The notes under the pieces were generated by a model. The model was not told the DNA's origin. It saw only the letters and a program-made list of their open reading frames with translations, and did no database searches. Of a stretch of DNA of 46,950 nt, positions 34,803-44,030 are shown piece by piece. Position 1 is the first letter of the stretch, and each line of letters begins with the position of its first letter. This DNA comes from Candidatus Saccharibacteria bacterium UBA669 (lineage in GTDB: Bacteria; Patescibacteriota; Saccharimonadia; Saccharimonadales; Saccharimonadaceae), in assembly GCA_002299795.1 (NCBI GenBank), contig DBNP01000030.1, positions 4,004-50,953 on the forward strand, read 5' to 3'. The position numbers and the translations under genes are program-made.

Positions 34803-35939
34803 TTATGTTGTGAAATAGAAGTATGCCGCACCGCCAAGCACGCTGACAATGGCAAGTACAAAGAACCATATAACCCATTTCCACACTGATGGCTTCTTGG
34901 CTGTTGCAGCTAGTGGCTGCGCATGGGTCGAGGTATCATAGATCGCAGTACTGTGCTGATCACCGCTACTCGATTGCTCTTCGTATTGTTGGGCTATCTG
35001 ACCGCTACCACCCGATGATGGCTCGGTTGCTACCTGGGCACCAGTGCTTGAAGACTCGAGTGCAATAACATCACTATTGAGCTCTTCTGGTAGCTGAATA
35101 GCGGGCGGTGTCTGCGGACTATCGTCTGGCTTTTTGTCTACCAGCTCAGTAGTGGCTACATCTATCGGTGTAACCGCGGCTACATCAGGAGTTTGCGGTT
35201 CGCTGACATCAGACAAGGCGCCGAGAGGACGCTTTTCTACTTTTGCATCCTGCAAGAATGGCGAGGTGAGTGCGGTCAACTCAGTATCAACATCAATGTC
35301 AGAGGTATTCGGAGCTGGAGTGTTATCGGACGGCATATCACTTGAGACGATTACTTCAGGATCATTATTACTCTCCACATCGCTCTCCGCAGTAGCCGTC
35401 TGTGTAGCTACGTCGATTGGATCTGGCCACTCACTCTTAGTGTCGACTTGTTCTGGGACCAAGTCCTGTGCTGGGAGTTCGTTTTGCTCACTCGCGACAG
35501 GAACTACTGTCGTGCTAGTAGACTCCATCTCCTGGGGAAGTACGGGCACATCATCAGCTGGAGTCTGCGGCGGGGCGGCGGGCACTTCAACCACGAGCGT
35601 AGGATTGCTAGGTTGCACGGCTACCCCTTGGCGGCTTGGACTTACCAGTGGGCTTGACTTCATATCAGACGACCGGTGCATAACATCCATGAACTGACCA
35701 CGACGCTTAACTGCAAGTGGTGGCGCAGTCGTAGCTACGGTCTGTGCCGCAGGATCAGTCGTCACAGGATCAGCAACAGGGGAGGTAGTAGCAGGAGTAG
35801 TAGATACTGGGACTGGTGACTCAATCGAGACGACAGTATCTTCTGGATCATCAGCAACTATACTGCGCTTCGACGTATCAACATTCGACATGAGGTTATT
35901 TACTGCTTTATCAAGCTCATCAAAGTCAAGTTCTGTCAT
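34803..35939 (-). CDS. Tail-anchored low-complexity acidic protein, unknown
   Basis: A 378-aa protein with no known domain. Residues 1-350 are an Asp/Glu/Ser/Thr/Pro/Val-rich, presumably disordered stretch with short basic islands (VKRRGQFMDVMHRSSD). It ends with a single hydrophobic helix (about 352-374, WVIWFFVLAIVSVLGGAAYFYF) and almost no tail, so it is tail-anchored with the bulk in the cytoplasm (or outside if inserted the other way). The start overlaps the tpiA stop by 4 nt (ATGA). Coupling to glycolysis is unexplained; a scaffold role is possible. Confidence 0.8.
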   Translation of the reverse strand: MTELDFDELDKAVNNLMSNVDTSKRSIVADDPEDTVVSIESPVPVSTTPATTSPVADPVTTDPAAQTVATTAPPLAVKRRGQFMDVMHRSSDMKSSPLVSPSRQGVAVQPSNPTLVVEVPAAPPQTPADDVPVLPQEMESTSTTVVPVASEQNELPAQDLVPEQVDTKSEWPDPIDVATQTATAESDVESNNDPEVIVSSDMPSDNTPAPNTSDIDVDTELTALTSPFLQDAKVEKRPLGALSDVSEPQTPDVAAVTPIDVATTELVDKKPDDSPQTPPAIQLPEELNSDVIALESSSTGAQVATEPSSGGSGQIAQQYEEQSSSGDQHSTAIYDTSTHAQPLAATAKKPSVWKWVIWFFVLAIVSVLGGAAYFYFTT

Positions 35940-36733
35940 TTTTTCTTCCCCTTTATTTCGGTGCTATGAGCCTTCTCTACAATTGCAGCAAACATGTGTG
36001 CATCAAGACTCGCGCCTCCTACTAGTAGCCCATCGACTCCTTTTGCCTGCAAGAAGCTACCGGCATTGTCTGATGTTACGCTTCCTCCATACAGCACACG
36101 AACCGACGTTGCGACCTCGTCACCAAATAAATGCTTAAGCTGTGAGCGTATCGCCCTGGTAACTTTTTCGATTTCAGCAGGGGTTGGCGTTTCGTGTGCA
36201 GCAAAGTCTTTCCCATTACTCAGCGCCCATACTGGTTCATACGCTACTACTAGCGTGCTTGCCTCATCACCAGTAATATTACTCAGTCCGCCAACGAGCT
36301 GATCATGAATCACATCGTTTGTCTCGCCCATTGCTCGCTCACTCGCCGTCTCGCCCACACAGAGCACAGGGGTGATACCATGGCGATATGCGGCCTGTAC
36401 CTTGTTGCGGATTTCACGGCTTGGTTCTGCAAAGATATGACGTCGCTCGGAGTGACCGACAAGCGCATACTGCACGAGTCCTCGTAGTTGGTTAGCAGAT
36501 ATTTCACCAGTGTACGCACCCTCATCGCGCCAATAAAAATTCTGAGCGACTAGCTTAAAATGATGGCTATGTGCCTGCAGCGAAACCGATTGTAGCGACA
36601 AGAGACTAGGCGCAATTCCAATCTCAACGTCATTGTGATTCTTCACAAGGCCAGTGAGTTTATGGACAAGCATACTAGAATCTCCCACGTTGAGATTCAT
36701 TTTCCAGTTCGCGATGATGAGTTTTTTGCCCAC
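35936..36733 (-). CDS. tpiA: Triosephosphate isomerase
   Basis: Interconverts dihydroxyacetone phosphate and glyceraldehyde-3-phosphate. The N-terminal ANWKMNLN holds the substrate Lys; ALVGHSERR carries the catalytic His; VVAYEPVWALSNGK carries the catalytic Glu; the phosphate loop LYGGSVTSDN and GLLVGGASLD follow. 265 aa. It starts with GTG 36733 just after a TATATA/TATAAT run, so it likely has its own promoter besides read-through from pgk. Confidence 0.98.
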   Translation of the reverse strand: MGKKLIIANWKMNLNVGDSSMLVHKLTGLVKNHNDVEIGIAPSLLSLQSVSLQAHSHHFKLVAQNFYWRDEGAYTGEISANQLRGLVQYALVGHSERRHIFAEPSREIRNKVQAAYRHGITPVLCVGETASERAMGETNDVIHDQLVGGLSNITGDEASTLVVAYEPVWALSNGKDFAAHETPTPAEIEKVTRAIRSQLKHLFGDEVATSVRVLYGGSVTSDNAGSFLQAKGVDGLLVGGASLDAHMFAAIVEKAHSTEIKGKKK

Positions 36734-36737
36734 TATT

Positions 36738-36745
36738 ATTATATA
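36738..36745 (-). promoter_or_regulatory. -10 region of tpiA
   Basis: TATATAAT-like run on the minus strand 4-6 nt before GTG 36733; probable extra promoter inside the glycolytic run. Confidence 0.4.
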
Positions 36746-36785
36746 TTTACTGCTTACGTTTATTATCTTTAGTGTACTCTATTTT

Positions 36786-38012
36786 TTAGCGTGCGTCCAG
36801 CAAGCTTTCGACACCAGGCAGTGTTAGTCCGCTCATTAGCTCAAGACTCGCACCACCACCGGTCGATATATGACCTAGCGACTTTTTGTGTGCGCGCTCC
36901 CAGTGAATTGCAAACTCAGCTGTGTCACCCCCACCAATGATTGTTGTGATATGCGAAGCGTCTGCAAGCTGCGCCGCTAGCGCGTTGGAGCCTGTCGCAA
37001 ATGCCGGTATCTCAAATAAACCGAGTGGCCCGTTCCAAATCACGGTTTTGGCATCGGCAATGATATCATGCATACGCTTCACTGATGCCGGCCCGATATC
37101 AAGTGCTAGCCCGTCAGCTGGTATGTGATCGATTGAAGCCTCGGTACGCGTTGCGTGCGGGGACACAGATCGACCGATGCCCAGATCAGTCGGTAGTACG
37201 AGATAGTCATCAACACGACCCTCGCCCGCCTTACGAGCTGCACCGGTATAAATGTCCTTGATGATTTCGTCTTGGCCTTGCTCAACCTTGCTTTTACCAA
37301 CCGGATGACCACCATACGCGAGCAGCGTGTTGGCCATTGCCCCGCCGATGATAATCGTGTCAGCGCTGTGCTCAAGTGCCTCGATCACCTTGATCTTATC
37401 ACTGACTTTTGCGCCACCCAGTATTGCAACCAGTGGTTTTTCGGGATGCTTCATAGCTTGTGTGATGGTATCAACTTCTCGCTCCAATAGCAGTCCAGCG
37501 ACACTAGGGAGATACTGCGTAATCGCCGCAGTTGATGCATGAGCCCGGTGCACGACACCAAACCCATCCTGCACAAAGTAGTCAGCACCGCTATCTGCGG
37601 CCAGCTGCTTGGCAAAACCAGCGTCGTTTGCCTCTTCCTCTGCGTGAAACCGCAAGTTTTCCAGCACTATGACACTTTTTTTCGGTGCTCGTTTAATAGC
37701 CATTTTCACTTTCGGCCCGACACATTCATCAACGAATCGTACCGGCTGTCCCAGTAGGCTCGCCAGCCGCTCGGCAGCAGGCTCAAGAGTAAAGGCAGGA
37801 TCCTTTTTGCCGTCTGGACGGCCTAGGTGACTAATGATAACCACCTTACATCCATCAGCTAAAAGCTTCTTGATTGTTGGCAAACTACTACGAATACGAT
37901 AGTCGTCGGCAATCCTCCCCTTGTCCGTAAGCGGCACATTGAAATCAGCACGCAGTAGTACCGTATGTCCACTGAGCGGCAATGAGTTGATTGTTAGTTT
38001 TGTGAACGCCAT
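36786..38012 (-). CDS. pgk: Phosphoglycerate kinase
   Basis: ATP-forming glycolytic step. Landmarks are LLRADFNVPL (N-terminal), ISHLGRPDGK, LENLRFH, GGAKVSDKIKVIE and the nucleotide loop IGGGDTAEF. 408 aa, standard. Shine-Dalgarno AAGGGG is upstream of ATG 38012, 15 nt after the pyk stop, so it is translated from the pyk transcript with a normal RBS. No GAPDH is in the window. Confidence 0.98.
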   Translation of the reverse strand: MAFTKLTINSLPLSGHTVLLRADFNVPLTDKGRIADDYRIRSSLPTIKKLLADGCKVVIISHLGRPDGKKDPAFTLEPAAERLASLLGQPVRFVDECVGPKVKMAIKRAPKKSVIVLENLRFHAEEEANDAGFAKQLAADSGADYFVQDGFGVVHRAHASTAAITQYLPSVAGLLLEREVDTITQAMKHPEKPLVAILGGAKVSDKIKVIEALEHSADTIIIGGAMANTLLAYGGHPVGKSKVEQGQDEIIKDIYTGAARKAGEGRVDDYLVLPTDLGIGRSVSPHATRTEASIDHIPADGLALDIGPASVKRMHDIIADAKTVIWNGPLGLFEIPAFATGSNALAAQLADASHITTIIGGGDTAEFAIHWERAHKKSLGHISTGGGASLELMSGLTLPGVESLLDAR

Positions 38013-38027
38013 CCCATCCCCTTGTTA

Positions 38028-39452
38028 CTATGACTCGATAGTGCGTACTTTTATTGTATCGGTTGCACCAATTTTACCAGTCTGACGGCCACTGACGATC
38101 ACGACAGTGAACGGCGAGTTGGCCTGGAAGAAGTCACTTTGGTGCAGCTCTTCTGCTAGTTTATAGCCTGCTTCGTCATCATCTTCACGAATGAAGCTGC
38201 GGTTGGCAAAATTGAGCGCGAGTTGCTGTGCCGCACGTGGGCTACTTGTCACACTAATAATAGGCAGATCGGGTCGCCATGCACCAATATTTGCTGCAGT
38301 TGCACCTGATTTCGTCTCTGCGATAATCGCTGTGGCGCCAACTTCTTTGGCAACTTCTACAGCAGCGTGTGAGATTGCGTGTCGTACTGGCATCTTTGTG
38401 TTGGTAAACTCATCGTCAAGTTTCTCAACAGATGAATGTTCCTGGGTATAGAGAATTGTATTGCGCATTGCTTCGATGGTTTCAATTGGATAATTACCAT
38501 TGGCAGTCTCATCAGAGAGCATCACCGCGTCAGCGCCCTGGATCACCGCTGTTGCCACGTCACTTACTTCGGCACGTGTTGGCTCGGGGTTGTCAACCAT
38601 ACTACTCATCATTTGCGTAGCAACGATACTCAGCTTGCCATGCTTACGACAGAGGGCCACGATTTTACGCTGGATCACCGGAACCATCTCAAGGCCTACC
38701 TCTGGAGCTAGGTCGCCACGCGCCACCATGACACCATCGCTGACTCTCACAATCTCTTCGAGTACGCCTTCCTGTATAGCAGCACGAGTTTCGATTTTTG
38801 CGATAACATGCGCCGAGCTTCCAAGACTCACGAGCATCTGACGCAGTGCGTTGATATCTTCAGCCGACTGAATAAAGCTGAGCGCCACATAGTCGTAGTC
38901 TTTGTCGGCGGCGTACTCAATATCTTTAATGTCTTTGGCTGTAATGATGTCACCACCAAAATCTGTATCGGGCAGGTTCACACCCTTGCGACTCATGAGC
39001 ACACCATTGTTTTCGGCCCGTACTGTCACTGCAGTTGGGCTCACAATCTCGGTGACTGTGGTACGAATTTTACCGTCAAACAGGTAAATCCTCTCGCCTA
39101 CTTTGACCTTCTCAGCCAGATTGTACTGCATAGGCAGTGTCAGGCCATCGTGCTCAGCGGCACTGTCAAGGGTAAGGATGTCACCGGCAGCGACTTCTTG
39201 ATGATTATCGTTCAACACGCCAAGGCGAACCTTGGGGCCCTGCAAATCCTGAACCACCGCGACCGGGCGTCCGTGCGCCACGCTTGCTTCGCGTATCCAC
39301 TGCAGCTGCAGCTCGCGCTCTTCGTAGGTGCCATGAGAAAAGTTCATGCGATAGCCGTTCACACCAGCAACCAACATTTGTTCGATTTTTTCTTTTGAGT
39401 TTGTCGCTGGGCCAACGCCAGCCAATATCTTAGTTCGTTTGAGAATATGCAT
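38028..39452 (-). CDS. pyk: Pyruvate kinase
   Basis: Final ATP-forming step of glycolysis. TKILAGVGPATNS and YRMNFSHG (usually RLNFSHG) open the barrel; QDLQGPKVRLG, IAKIETRAAI, VARGDLAPEVGLE, and ATQMMSSM..PTRAEVSDVATAV are in place. 474 aa, with the C-terminal regulatory-type domain. ATG 39452 is 7 nt after TATAAT. It leads the pyk-pgk-tpiA run, which is the main ATP-yielding route visible here. Confidence 0.98.
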   Translation of the reverse strand: MHILKRTKILAGVGPATNSKEKIEQMLVAGVNGYRMNFSHGTYEERELQLQWIREASVAHGRPVAVVQDLQGPKVRLGVLNDNHQEVAAGDILTLDSAAEHDGLTLPMQYNLAEKVKVGERIYLFDGKIRTTVTEIVSPTAVTVRAENNGVLMSRKGVNLPDTDFGGDIITAKDIKDIEYAADKDYDYVALSFIQSAEDINALRQMLVSLGSSAHVIAKIETRAAIQEGVLEEIVRVSDGVMVARGDLAPEVGLEMVPVIQRKIVALCRKHGKLSIVATQMMSSMVDNPEPTRAEVSDVATAVIQGADAVMLSDETANGNYPIETIEAMRNTILYTQEHSSVEKLDDEFTNTKMPVRHAISHAAVEVAKEVGATAIIAETKSGATAANIGAWRPDLPIISVTSSPRAAQQLALNFANRSFIREDDDEAGYKLAEELHQSDFFQANSPFTVVIVSGRQTGKIGATDTIKVRTIES

Positions 39453-39459
39453 TTGGTGT

Positions 39460-39465
39460 ATTATA
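39460..39465 (-). promoter_or_regulatory. -10 box of the pyk-pgk operon
   Basis: TATAAT on the minus strand, 7 nt before the pyk ATG; leaderless-type. Confidence 0.6.
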
Positions 39466-39485
39466 GCAGCTTTAACACTTCTCGA

Positions 39486-40487
39486 CTAGGTGTCGAATAC
39501 AATCTCTTTATCTTCAATCATTGAACGAAAATGGTAGACACCTCGATCATCAGTTTTGTAGCTCCAATAAAACCAAGCTTCAGCGTCAGCATAAGCCGCA
39601 ACTTGTCGTCGGCAGTGCTCGCGCACGATCGCCGCGTGGTCAGACTTTGGAAATTTGTCTAATTTTTCACCAGCAATAATACCATTCCACTCGCCAACTA
39701 CCACACCCTGCCGCCGCCTCAATGAGCGAATCAAGCGGCCATGCGCTGCGACAATACGATAATACCACCCGATAGACACCCATTTGTGCGCCCAAAAAGT
39801 AAAGTGATACCAATGAATATCCATCATAACCCTATGGGGATGGGGTGGAAAAATCGCGCCACTCAGTAGTCGTGGCGTAAATGCGTCATGATACACAATC
39901 CTAGTTGTCGGTCGCAGCACCGTGACAAGCTGTCGATACGCACGGTTATAGAATCGCCGCAGCTTCCACTGGATGAGTCCGGGGCGTGGCTCGTTTAGTA
40001 GCTCAAGTCCCCAAAATGCCGGCTCATCACGGTATCTATTGGCTAGTAACATCAGCGTAGCGATTGTCTGCTCCTGGTAGTGTGTTTCGCGGTACCAGCG
40101 CGACTGACCGATACGACCGCTATGGTCTTGCCCATTTTGACTACCCGGAGCACCGTGAAGACACAGTAGTATCTTGATGTCATACATGGCCGCCATCCGG
40201 AATGCCCAGTCCAGCCGATCAACACAAGGCGCATAGGGTGGATCACCCTCAAGCACCCAGTAGCCGACCGGTATCCGTACCGCCTGAATCCCATTCGCAG
40301 ACATCCAGTGCCAGTCTTCTTCTGTGATAAATGTTCGCTGATGCCGACGAAGCTTCGCGAGTGCTCCACGCGTCTGCATAAACGTATACTCGTCCCTAGC
40401 ATCGGTACCGGCGAACACACTCGGTGTCATCCATCGTTCAAGCACCAGCCAGCCGCCAAGATTTACCCCATAGAGTGCCTTTGTCAT
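39486..40487 (-). CDS. GH5 exo-1,3-beta-glucanase-like glycoside hydrolase
   Basis: Retaining glycosidase of 333 aa in the GH5 TIM-barrel family, nearest in pattern to the fungal EXG1-type (GH5_9) enzymes: NLGGWLVLERWMTPSVF at the start, IQAVRIPVGYWVL, CLHGAPGSQNG, acid/base Glu in GLELLNEPRPG, and nucleophile Glu in VVGEWNG. There is no signal peptide or membrane helix, so it looks cytosolic or is exported by an unknown route. Only 15 nt separate it from the ABC permease upstream, but it has its own TACAAT box 7 nt before ATG 40487. Specificity for 1,3-glucan is inferred. Confidence 0.88.
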   Translation of the reverse strand: MTKALYGVNLGGWLVLERWMTPSVFAGTDARDEYTFMQTRGALAKLRRHQRTFITEEDWHWMSANGIQAVRIPVGYWVLEGDPPYAPCVDRLDWAFRMAAMYDIKILLCLHGAPGSQNGQDHSGRIGQSRWYRETHYQEQTIATLMLLANRYRDEPAFWGLELLNEPRPGLIQWKLRRFYNRAYRQLVTVLRPTTRIVYHDAFTPRLLSGAIFPPHPHRVMMDIHWYHFTFWAHKWVSIGWYYRIVAAHGRLIRSLRRRQGVVVGEWNGIIAGEKLDKFPKSDHAAIVREHCRRQVAAYADAEAWFYWSYKTDDRGVYHFRSMIEDKEIVFDT

Positions 40488-40494
40488 GTAGCTG

Positions 40495-40500
40495 ATTGTA
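40495..40500 (-). promoter_or_regulatory. -10 box of the GH5 gene
   Basis: TACAAT on the minus strand in the 15-nt gap after the permease gene, 7 nt before the GH5 ATG. Confidence 0.5.
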
Positions 40501-40502
40501 CG

Positions 40503-42440
40503 CTATTCGTCGCGCATGTCACGAATTGGGCTACGACGCACATTGCGCAGCAGTGGTAGCGCCATTCCAAGCAGTCCAGCGGCAGCGATGGCAGCCACCA
40601 CCCACAGGAGCTTCACTGACATACCGATGAAGTGGAATTGAGTTTGACTATCAGTAATACCGAGCGACATTTGCGCGGCAACTGTCGCGTTTACCCAGTT
40701 CAAATTATCAATGATAAGTGCAACACCATAGCCAATGCCAAACGACACGAGTATGATGCCGACGCAGAGTAGCAAGGTATAGGTGACATACACTTGTGAT
40801 ATGTCGAGGCGCTTAAAGCCAATAGCCCGGAATACAGCTGTTTCACGGCGACCATCTGCGATCGTACGACCGATCGTTAGCCCTGCAATAAGCCCAGCTA
40901 TTGCCATCACAATGAGAGTAAACACCACGATGACATTATCGACCACCTTCTTCGCCTCTTCTATTGCAATACTGTTGCTGCCAAAGGATGAGAGCATAAA
41001 CTTCTTCTCCACTGGCTCACACTTTCCAGACATACCAAAGGTACAGCTCTCTTTCTTCATAAACTGCCTAGCTGACTCGGCATCTGCGAACTCAGCGTAC
41101 ATCTGTGCATTTATTTGAAGTCCGAATTGCTGTTGCTGCGAGAGTATATCGGCATACTGCTCTTTATTCGGAAGTTGGTTATACATTTCCTCTGGGATAG
41201 AGAATCGAAATGTTTGTGAGGCTAGCATGCTGGACAGCATTTCACCAACACCAATCGAGAATGTCCCATCGGTCATGGTGTCCATGAAGCTATTGGGGGC
41301 AATGCCGACTACTTCAAATGTGATCTTTTGCTGCACAGGGTCAACCTGCTCATTAAACAAACGCCTAAACTCGTTCTCCTTTGCAGTATATGACTTTTCG
41401 TCTGCACTACGCGTGTCGGACACGACAGCTGCCTGCGCGCAGCTCGTATCGCCAGGCACGCCGTACACCAGCGATGGCTTTGTGTAGTTTTTGTTCGTTT
41501 TATTAGCAGCGATCTCTTTGGCTGTTGATACCGCCTGTGTGATCTGCGATTGGCTCACGGAGTTGCGGTAGCACATGACAAACGTCAGTCCCGCTGCGCG
41601 CTTCCTGAGCTCCTTTGCGTAGTTGAGCCTTTCGAGTGCTGGAGCGTCGGCCTTGGGCGCAGGATATTTCAGCAGGGTTGCTGCACGCTTCTCGGTGACA
41701 ACCACAGGGATATGCCCGCTGGTTGGTTGCCAAACTTGGTCTTTCATCAAATGTAGCTGCACGAGCGATTTAGCAGCGAGCGTCATCTCGTCTGTATCGC
41801 TTGGTATGTTGCCCATCGGGCTACTTTCTGCCGGGATGGGTTTAGTCGCTACATCGAACACTTCTTTACCCTGTTTCATTTCTACGATAGCACCGTACTT
41901 CGGAGCGAGGCTATGTGTCTCGTAGAATGCCTTGGCACCGTATGGCTTGGCAGCTGCCGTAAGCATATTGATTGTTGCCTTGGCTTTATTGTTTGCGCTG
42001 TACTCACTCAATACCTGCTGGGCAATCATGCTTCCGCTATCAAGCATTTTTTTGCCAGACTCATATGGGCTGTCGATAATTGGCGAGCGGTCTGTTGACG
42101 GATCGTATGCTATCCCTAGGCGCTTGCTCTCTCTTTTTTTGTCGCTAATCAGCTTTTCGTATGCTACTTTCGCTTTTTCTATCAATTCAGGGTTGGTTGC
42201 CTCATCAAACCCTGACGACGTTGTGAATATACTTGCATCTTGAGCAGACACGATGTAGCGCCCAACCATTGCTTGTTTTGAGAACGCGTCAGCGCTCTGG
42301 AAAAACCCTTGGCTAATAAGCAGCACCGCAAACACCCCGCTAAATAGCAGTCCGGCTACCACTATGGTGAAAAACGTGCGCACTTTGCGTGTCTTGAGCT
42401 TTGTGAACGCAAGTAGCGTGGCATCACTAATAGCAATCAT
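40503..42440 (-). CDS. MacB/FtsX-type ABC transporter permease
   Basis: A 645-aa permease of the type VII ABC (MacB/LolCE/FtsX) class. One N-terminal membrane helix (about 20-45) is followed by a large extracytoplasmic domain (about 46-505) and three C-terminal helices (about 510-535, 560-590, 600-630) with the characteristic IGRTIADGRRETAVFRAIGFKR coupling helix. Such pumps transmit ATPase strokes outside the membrane rather than moving substrate through it. Overlaps the ATPase gene by 4 nt. Cargo unknown; envelope peptides or lipoproteins are likely. Confidence 0.92.
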   Translation of the reverse strand: MIAISDATLLAFTKLKTRKVRTFFTIVVAGLLFSGVFAVLLISQGFFQSADAFSKQAMVGRYIVSAQDASIFTTSSGFDEATNPELIEKAKVAYEKLISDKKRESKRLGIAYDPSTDRSPIIDSPYESGKKMLDSGSMIAQQVLSEYSANNKAKATINMLTAAAKPYGAKAFYETHSLAPKYGAIVEMKQGKEVFDVATKPIPAESSPMGNIPSDTDEMTLAAKSLVQLHLMKDQVWQPTSGHIPVVVTEKRAATLLKYPAPKADAPALERLNYAKELRKRAAGLTFVMCYRNSVSQSQITQAVSTAKEIAANKTNKNYTKPSLVYGVPGDTSCAQAAVVSDTRSADEKSYTAKENEFRRLFNEQVDPVQQKITFEVVGIAPNSFMDTMTDGTFSIGVGEMLSSMLASQTFRFSIPEEMYNQLPNKEQYADILSQQQQFGLQINAQMYAEFADAESARQFMKKESCTFGMSGKCEPVEKKFMLSSFGSNSIAIEEAKKVVDNVIVVFTLIVMAIAGLIAGLTIGRTIADGRRETAVFRAIGFKRLDISQVYVTYTLLLCVGIILVSFGIGYGVALIIDNLNWVNATVAAQMSLGITDSQTQFHFIGMSVKLLWVVAAIAAAGLLGMALPLLRNVRRSPIRDMRDE

Positions 42441-43246
42441 ACAATCACTCCATCCTGCAGGCGTATTTCACGATCTGCTCGTGCGGCTATGGCTTTATCA
42501 TGTGTCACAATCACGATCGTCGTACCAAACTCATCGCGAATCTTTTCGAATAGTTCAATAATCGCCCGACCATTCTCGCTATCGAGGTTGCCGGTCGGTT
42601 CATCGGCTAAGATGACTTTAGGGTTGTTGAGTAGTGCTCGAGCAATGGCAGCACGCTGCATTTGACCACCCGAAAGTTCTTTGGGATAGTGCCCAAGTCG
42701 ATCAGCCAAGCCAACCTGGCCCGCCAGCTCCTTGACACGTGCGGCTCGGATAGGCTTTGCCGTGCCCATTGGCATGCCAGCAACTTCTAGGTTTTTGTCT
42801 AGCTTCAGGAAAGGCTGCAGATAGAAAAACTGGAATACAAAACCAATTGTTTGATTGCGAAAACGCGACAGCTCACGATCGCTCATATGCTGTAGCTCTG
42901 TGTTATCTATTGCAATCGCACCAGAGGTCGGCTTGTCGAGCCCACCGATCATCTGGAGGAGTGTGCTTTTACCGCTACCACTCGCACCGGTCAGCGCGAG
43001 AAACTCGCCCTTATGAATATCGAGTGACACCCCCTTGAGGGCTTGGACTTCATTCTTACCGAGTGAATAGGTCTTGACGAGGCTATCTATCTTGATGACA
43101 ACTTCTTCCGACACCTTGCGGCGCGGCTTACGCGCGATTTGTCGAGCAGATTCAGTAGCATAGTTTCGCACTGCAAGTGCAGCCTGCGAAGCATTGCCAT
43201 CAAACATCTGCAACAGCTCCTCTATCTTTTGCTGTTTATCCACCAC
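42437..43246 (-). CDS. MacB/LolD-type ABC ATPase with N-terminal extension
   Basis: Partner ATPase of 269 aa. Walker A GASGSGKSTL, Q-loop residues in FVFQFFYLQPF, signature LSGGQMQR, Walker B VILADEPTGNLD and H-loop VTHD are intact. About 48 residues precede the usual start of the domain (EELLQMFDGNASQAALAVRNYA), a small helical, UBA-like-looking extension ending in basic residues. The start is GTG at 43246 (or the adjacent GTG), behind AGGAGG. First gene of a two-gene transporter operon. Confidence 0.95.
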   Translation of the reverse strand: MVDKQQKIEELLQMFDGNASQAALAVRNYATESARQIARKPRRKVSEEVVIKIDSLVKTYSLGKNEVQALKGVSLDIHKGEFLALTGASGSGKSTLLQMIGGLDKPTSGAIAIDNTELQHMSDRELSRFRNQTIGFVFQFFYLQPFLKLDKNLEVAGMPMGTAKPIRAARVKELAGQVGLADRLGHYPKELSGGQMQRAAIARALLNNPKVILADEPTGNLDSENGRAIIELFEKIRDEFGTTIVIVTHDKAIAARADREIRLQDGVIV

Positions 43247-43304
43247 CCCTCCTCTATATACGGTTTATCGTAATTATATTGACAGTATGACACCACCCAT
43301 TTAG

Positions 43305-44024
43305 CTATGCAATAGTCGTTCCAAACAGCACACCGACACCGTAGGTAATCACCATTGCCAGTATGCCTCCAAAGATTACCCGTGCAACCGCACGCTTTTT
43401 GGACGCATTACCAGCCCTCGCGCTGATATAGCCGACACAAAACAATGCGACAACTACAGCTACAAAAGTTGTCACAACGCGGAGCGACTGCGGCACAAAC
43501 ACAATCGTCAGAAACGGCACCAAGCCGCCCACCGTAAAGGCAATCAGCGAAGCAATTGCAGCATGCCAGGGGTTATTAATCTCATCTGGATCGATATTAA
43601 AATGCATACGAAGGTGCGCCCTGAGCGCATCTCGCTTCGTTAGTTCATCTGCAACCTGGTGAGCTAGCTTGTTGCTGACACCGTGTTTCATATACTCACG
43701 CGCTAGCTCATCGAGCTCATACTCTGGATCTTCCCTCAGATCTTTCTTTTCTTCACGGATATATGACTTTTCCGCATCACTCTGGCTACTCACACTGACA
43801 TACTCGCCCACTGCCATGCTGAGTGCGCCCGCAACAAGCGCAGCAAGACCCGCCAAGCTGATGGCCTTTGTGTCGGTTGTGGCGCCAGCTACGCCCATTA
43901 CCACGCTACTCACACTCACAATACCGTCATTCGCACCGAGCACCGCTGCTCGTAGTTTATTCAATTTACTGCTATCCGCCTGGTCAGACGGCAGCTCATA
44001 CTTTGTGTTATCAAATTCTGCCAT
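43305..44024 (-). CDS. VIT1/CCC1 family iron/manganese transporter
   Basis: Membrane metal exporter/sequestering protein of about 239 aa, with five helices. The N-terminal AAVLGANDGIVSVSSVVMGVAGA is the family hallmark; GEYVSVSSQSDAEK ends helix 2; the Glu-rich cytoplasmic metal-binding domain (IREEKKDLREDPEYELDELAREYM...LAHQVADEL) sits between helices 2 and 3. ATG 44024 is preferred over an in-frame start at 44051 because a TATACT box lies 6 nt before it. Divergent from the surface-protein gene. Confidence 0.94.
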   Translation of the reverse strand: MAEFDNTKYELPSDQADSSKLNKLRAAVLGANDGIVSVSSVVMGVAGATTDTKAISLAGLAALVAGALSMAVGEYVSVSSQSDAEKSYIREEKKDLREDPEYELDELAREYMKHGVSNKLAHQVADELTKRDALRAHLRMHFNIDPDEINNPWHAAIASLIAFTVGGLVPFLTIVFVPQSLRVVTTFVAVVVALFCVGYISARAGNASKKRAVARVIFGGILAMVITYGVGVLFGTTIA

Positions 44025-44030
44025 ACCCCT

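Noticed and set aside
35134..35697. 187-aa Ser/Thr-rich plus-strand ORF
   Set aside because: Shadow of the low-complexity acidic tail-anchored gene; its composition is explained by the opposite strand's biased codons.
38808..39398. 196-aa plus-strand ORF opposite pyk
   Set aside because: Entirely antisense to a strongly conserved pyruvate kinase; composition is that of a shadow frame and no RBS or promoter is seen.
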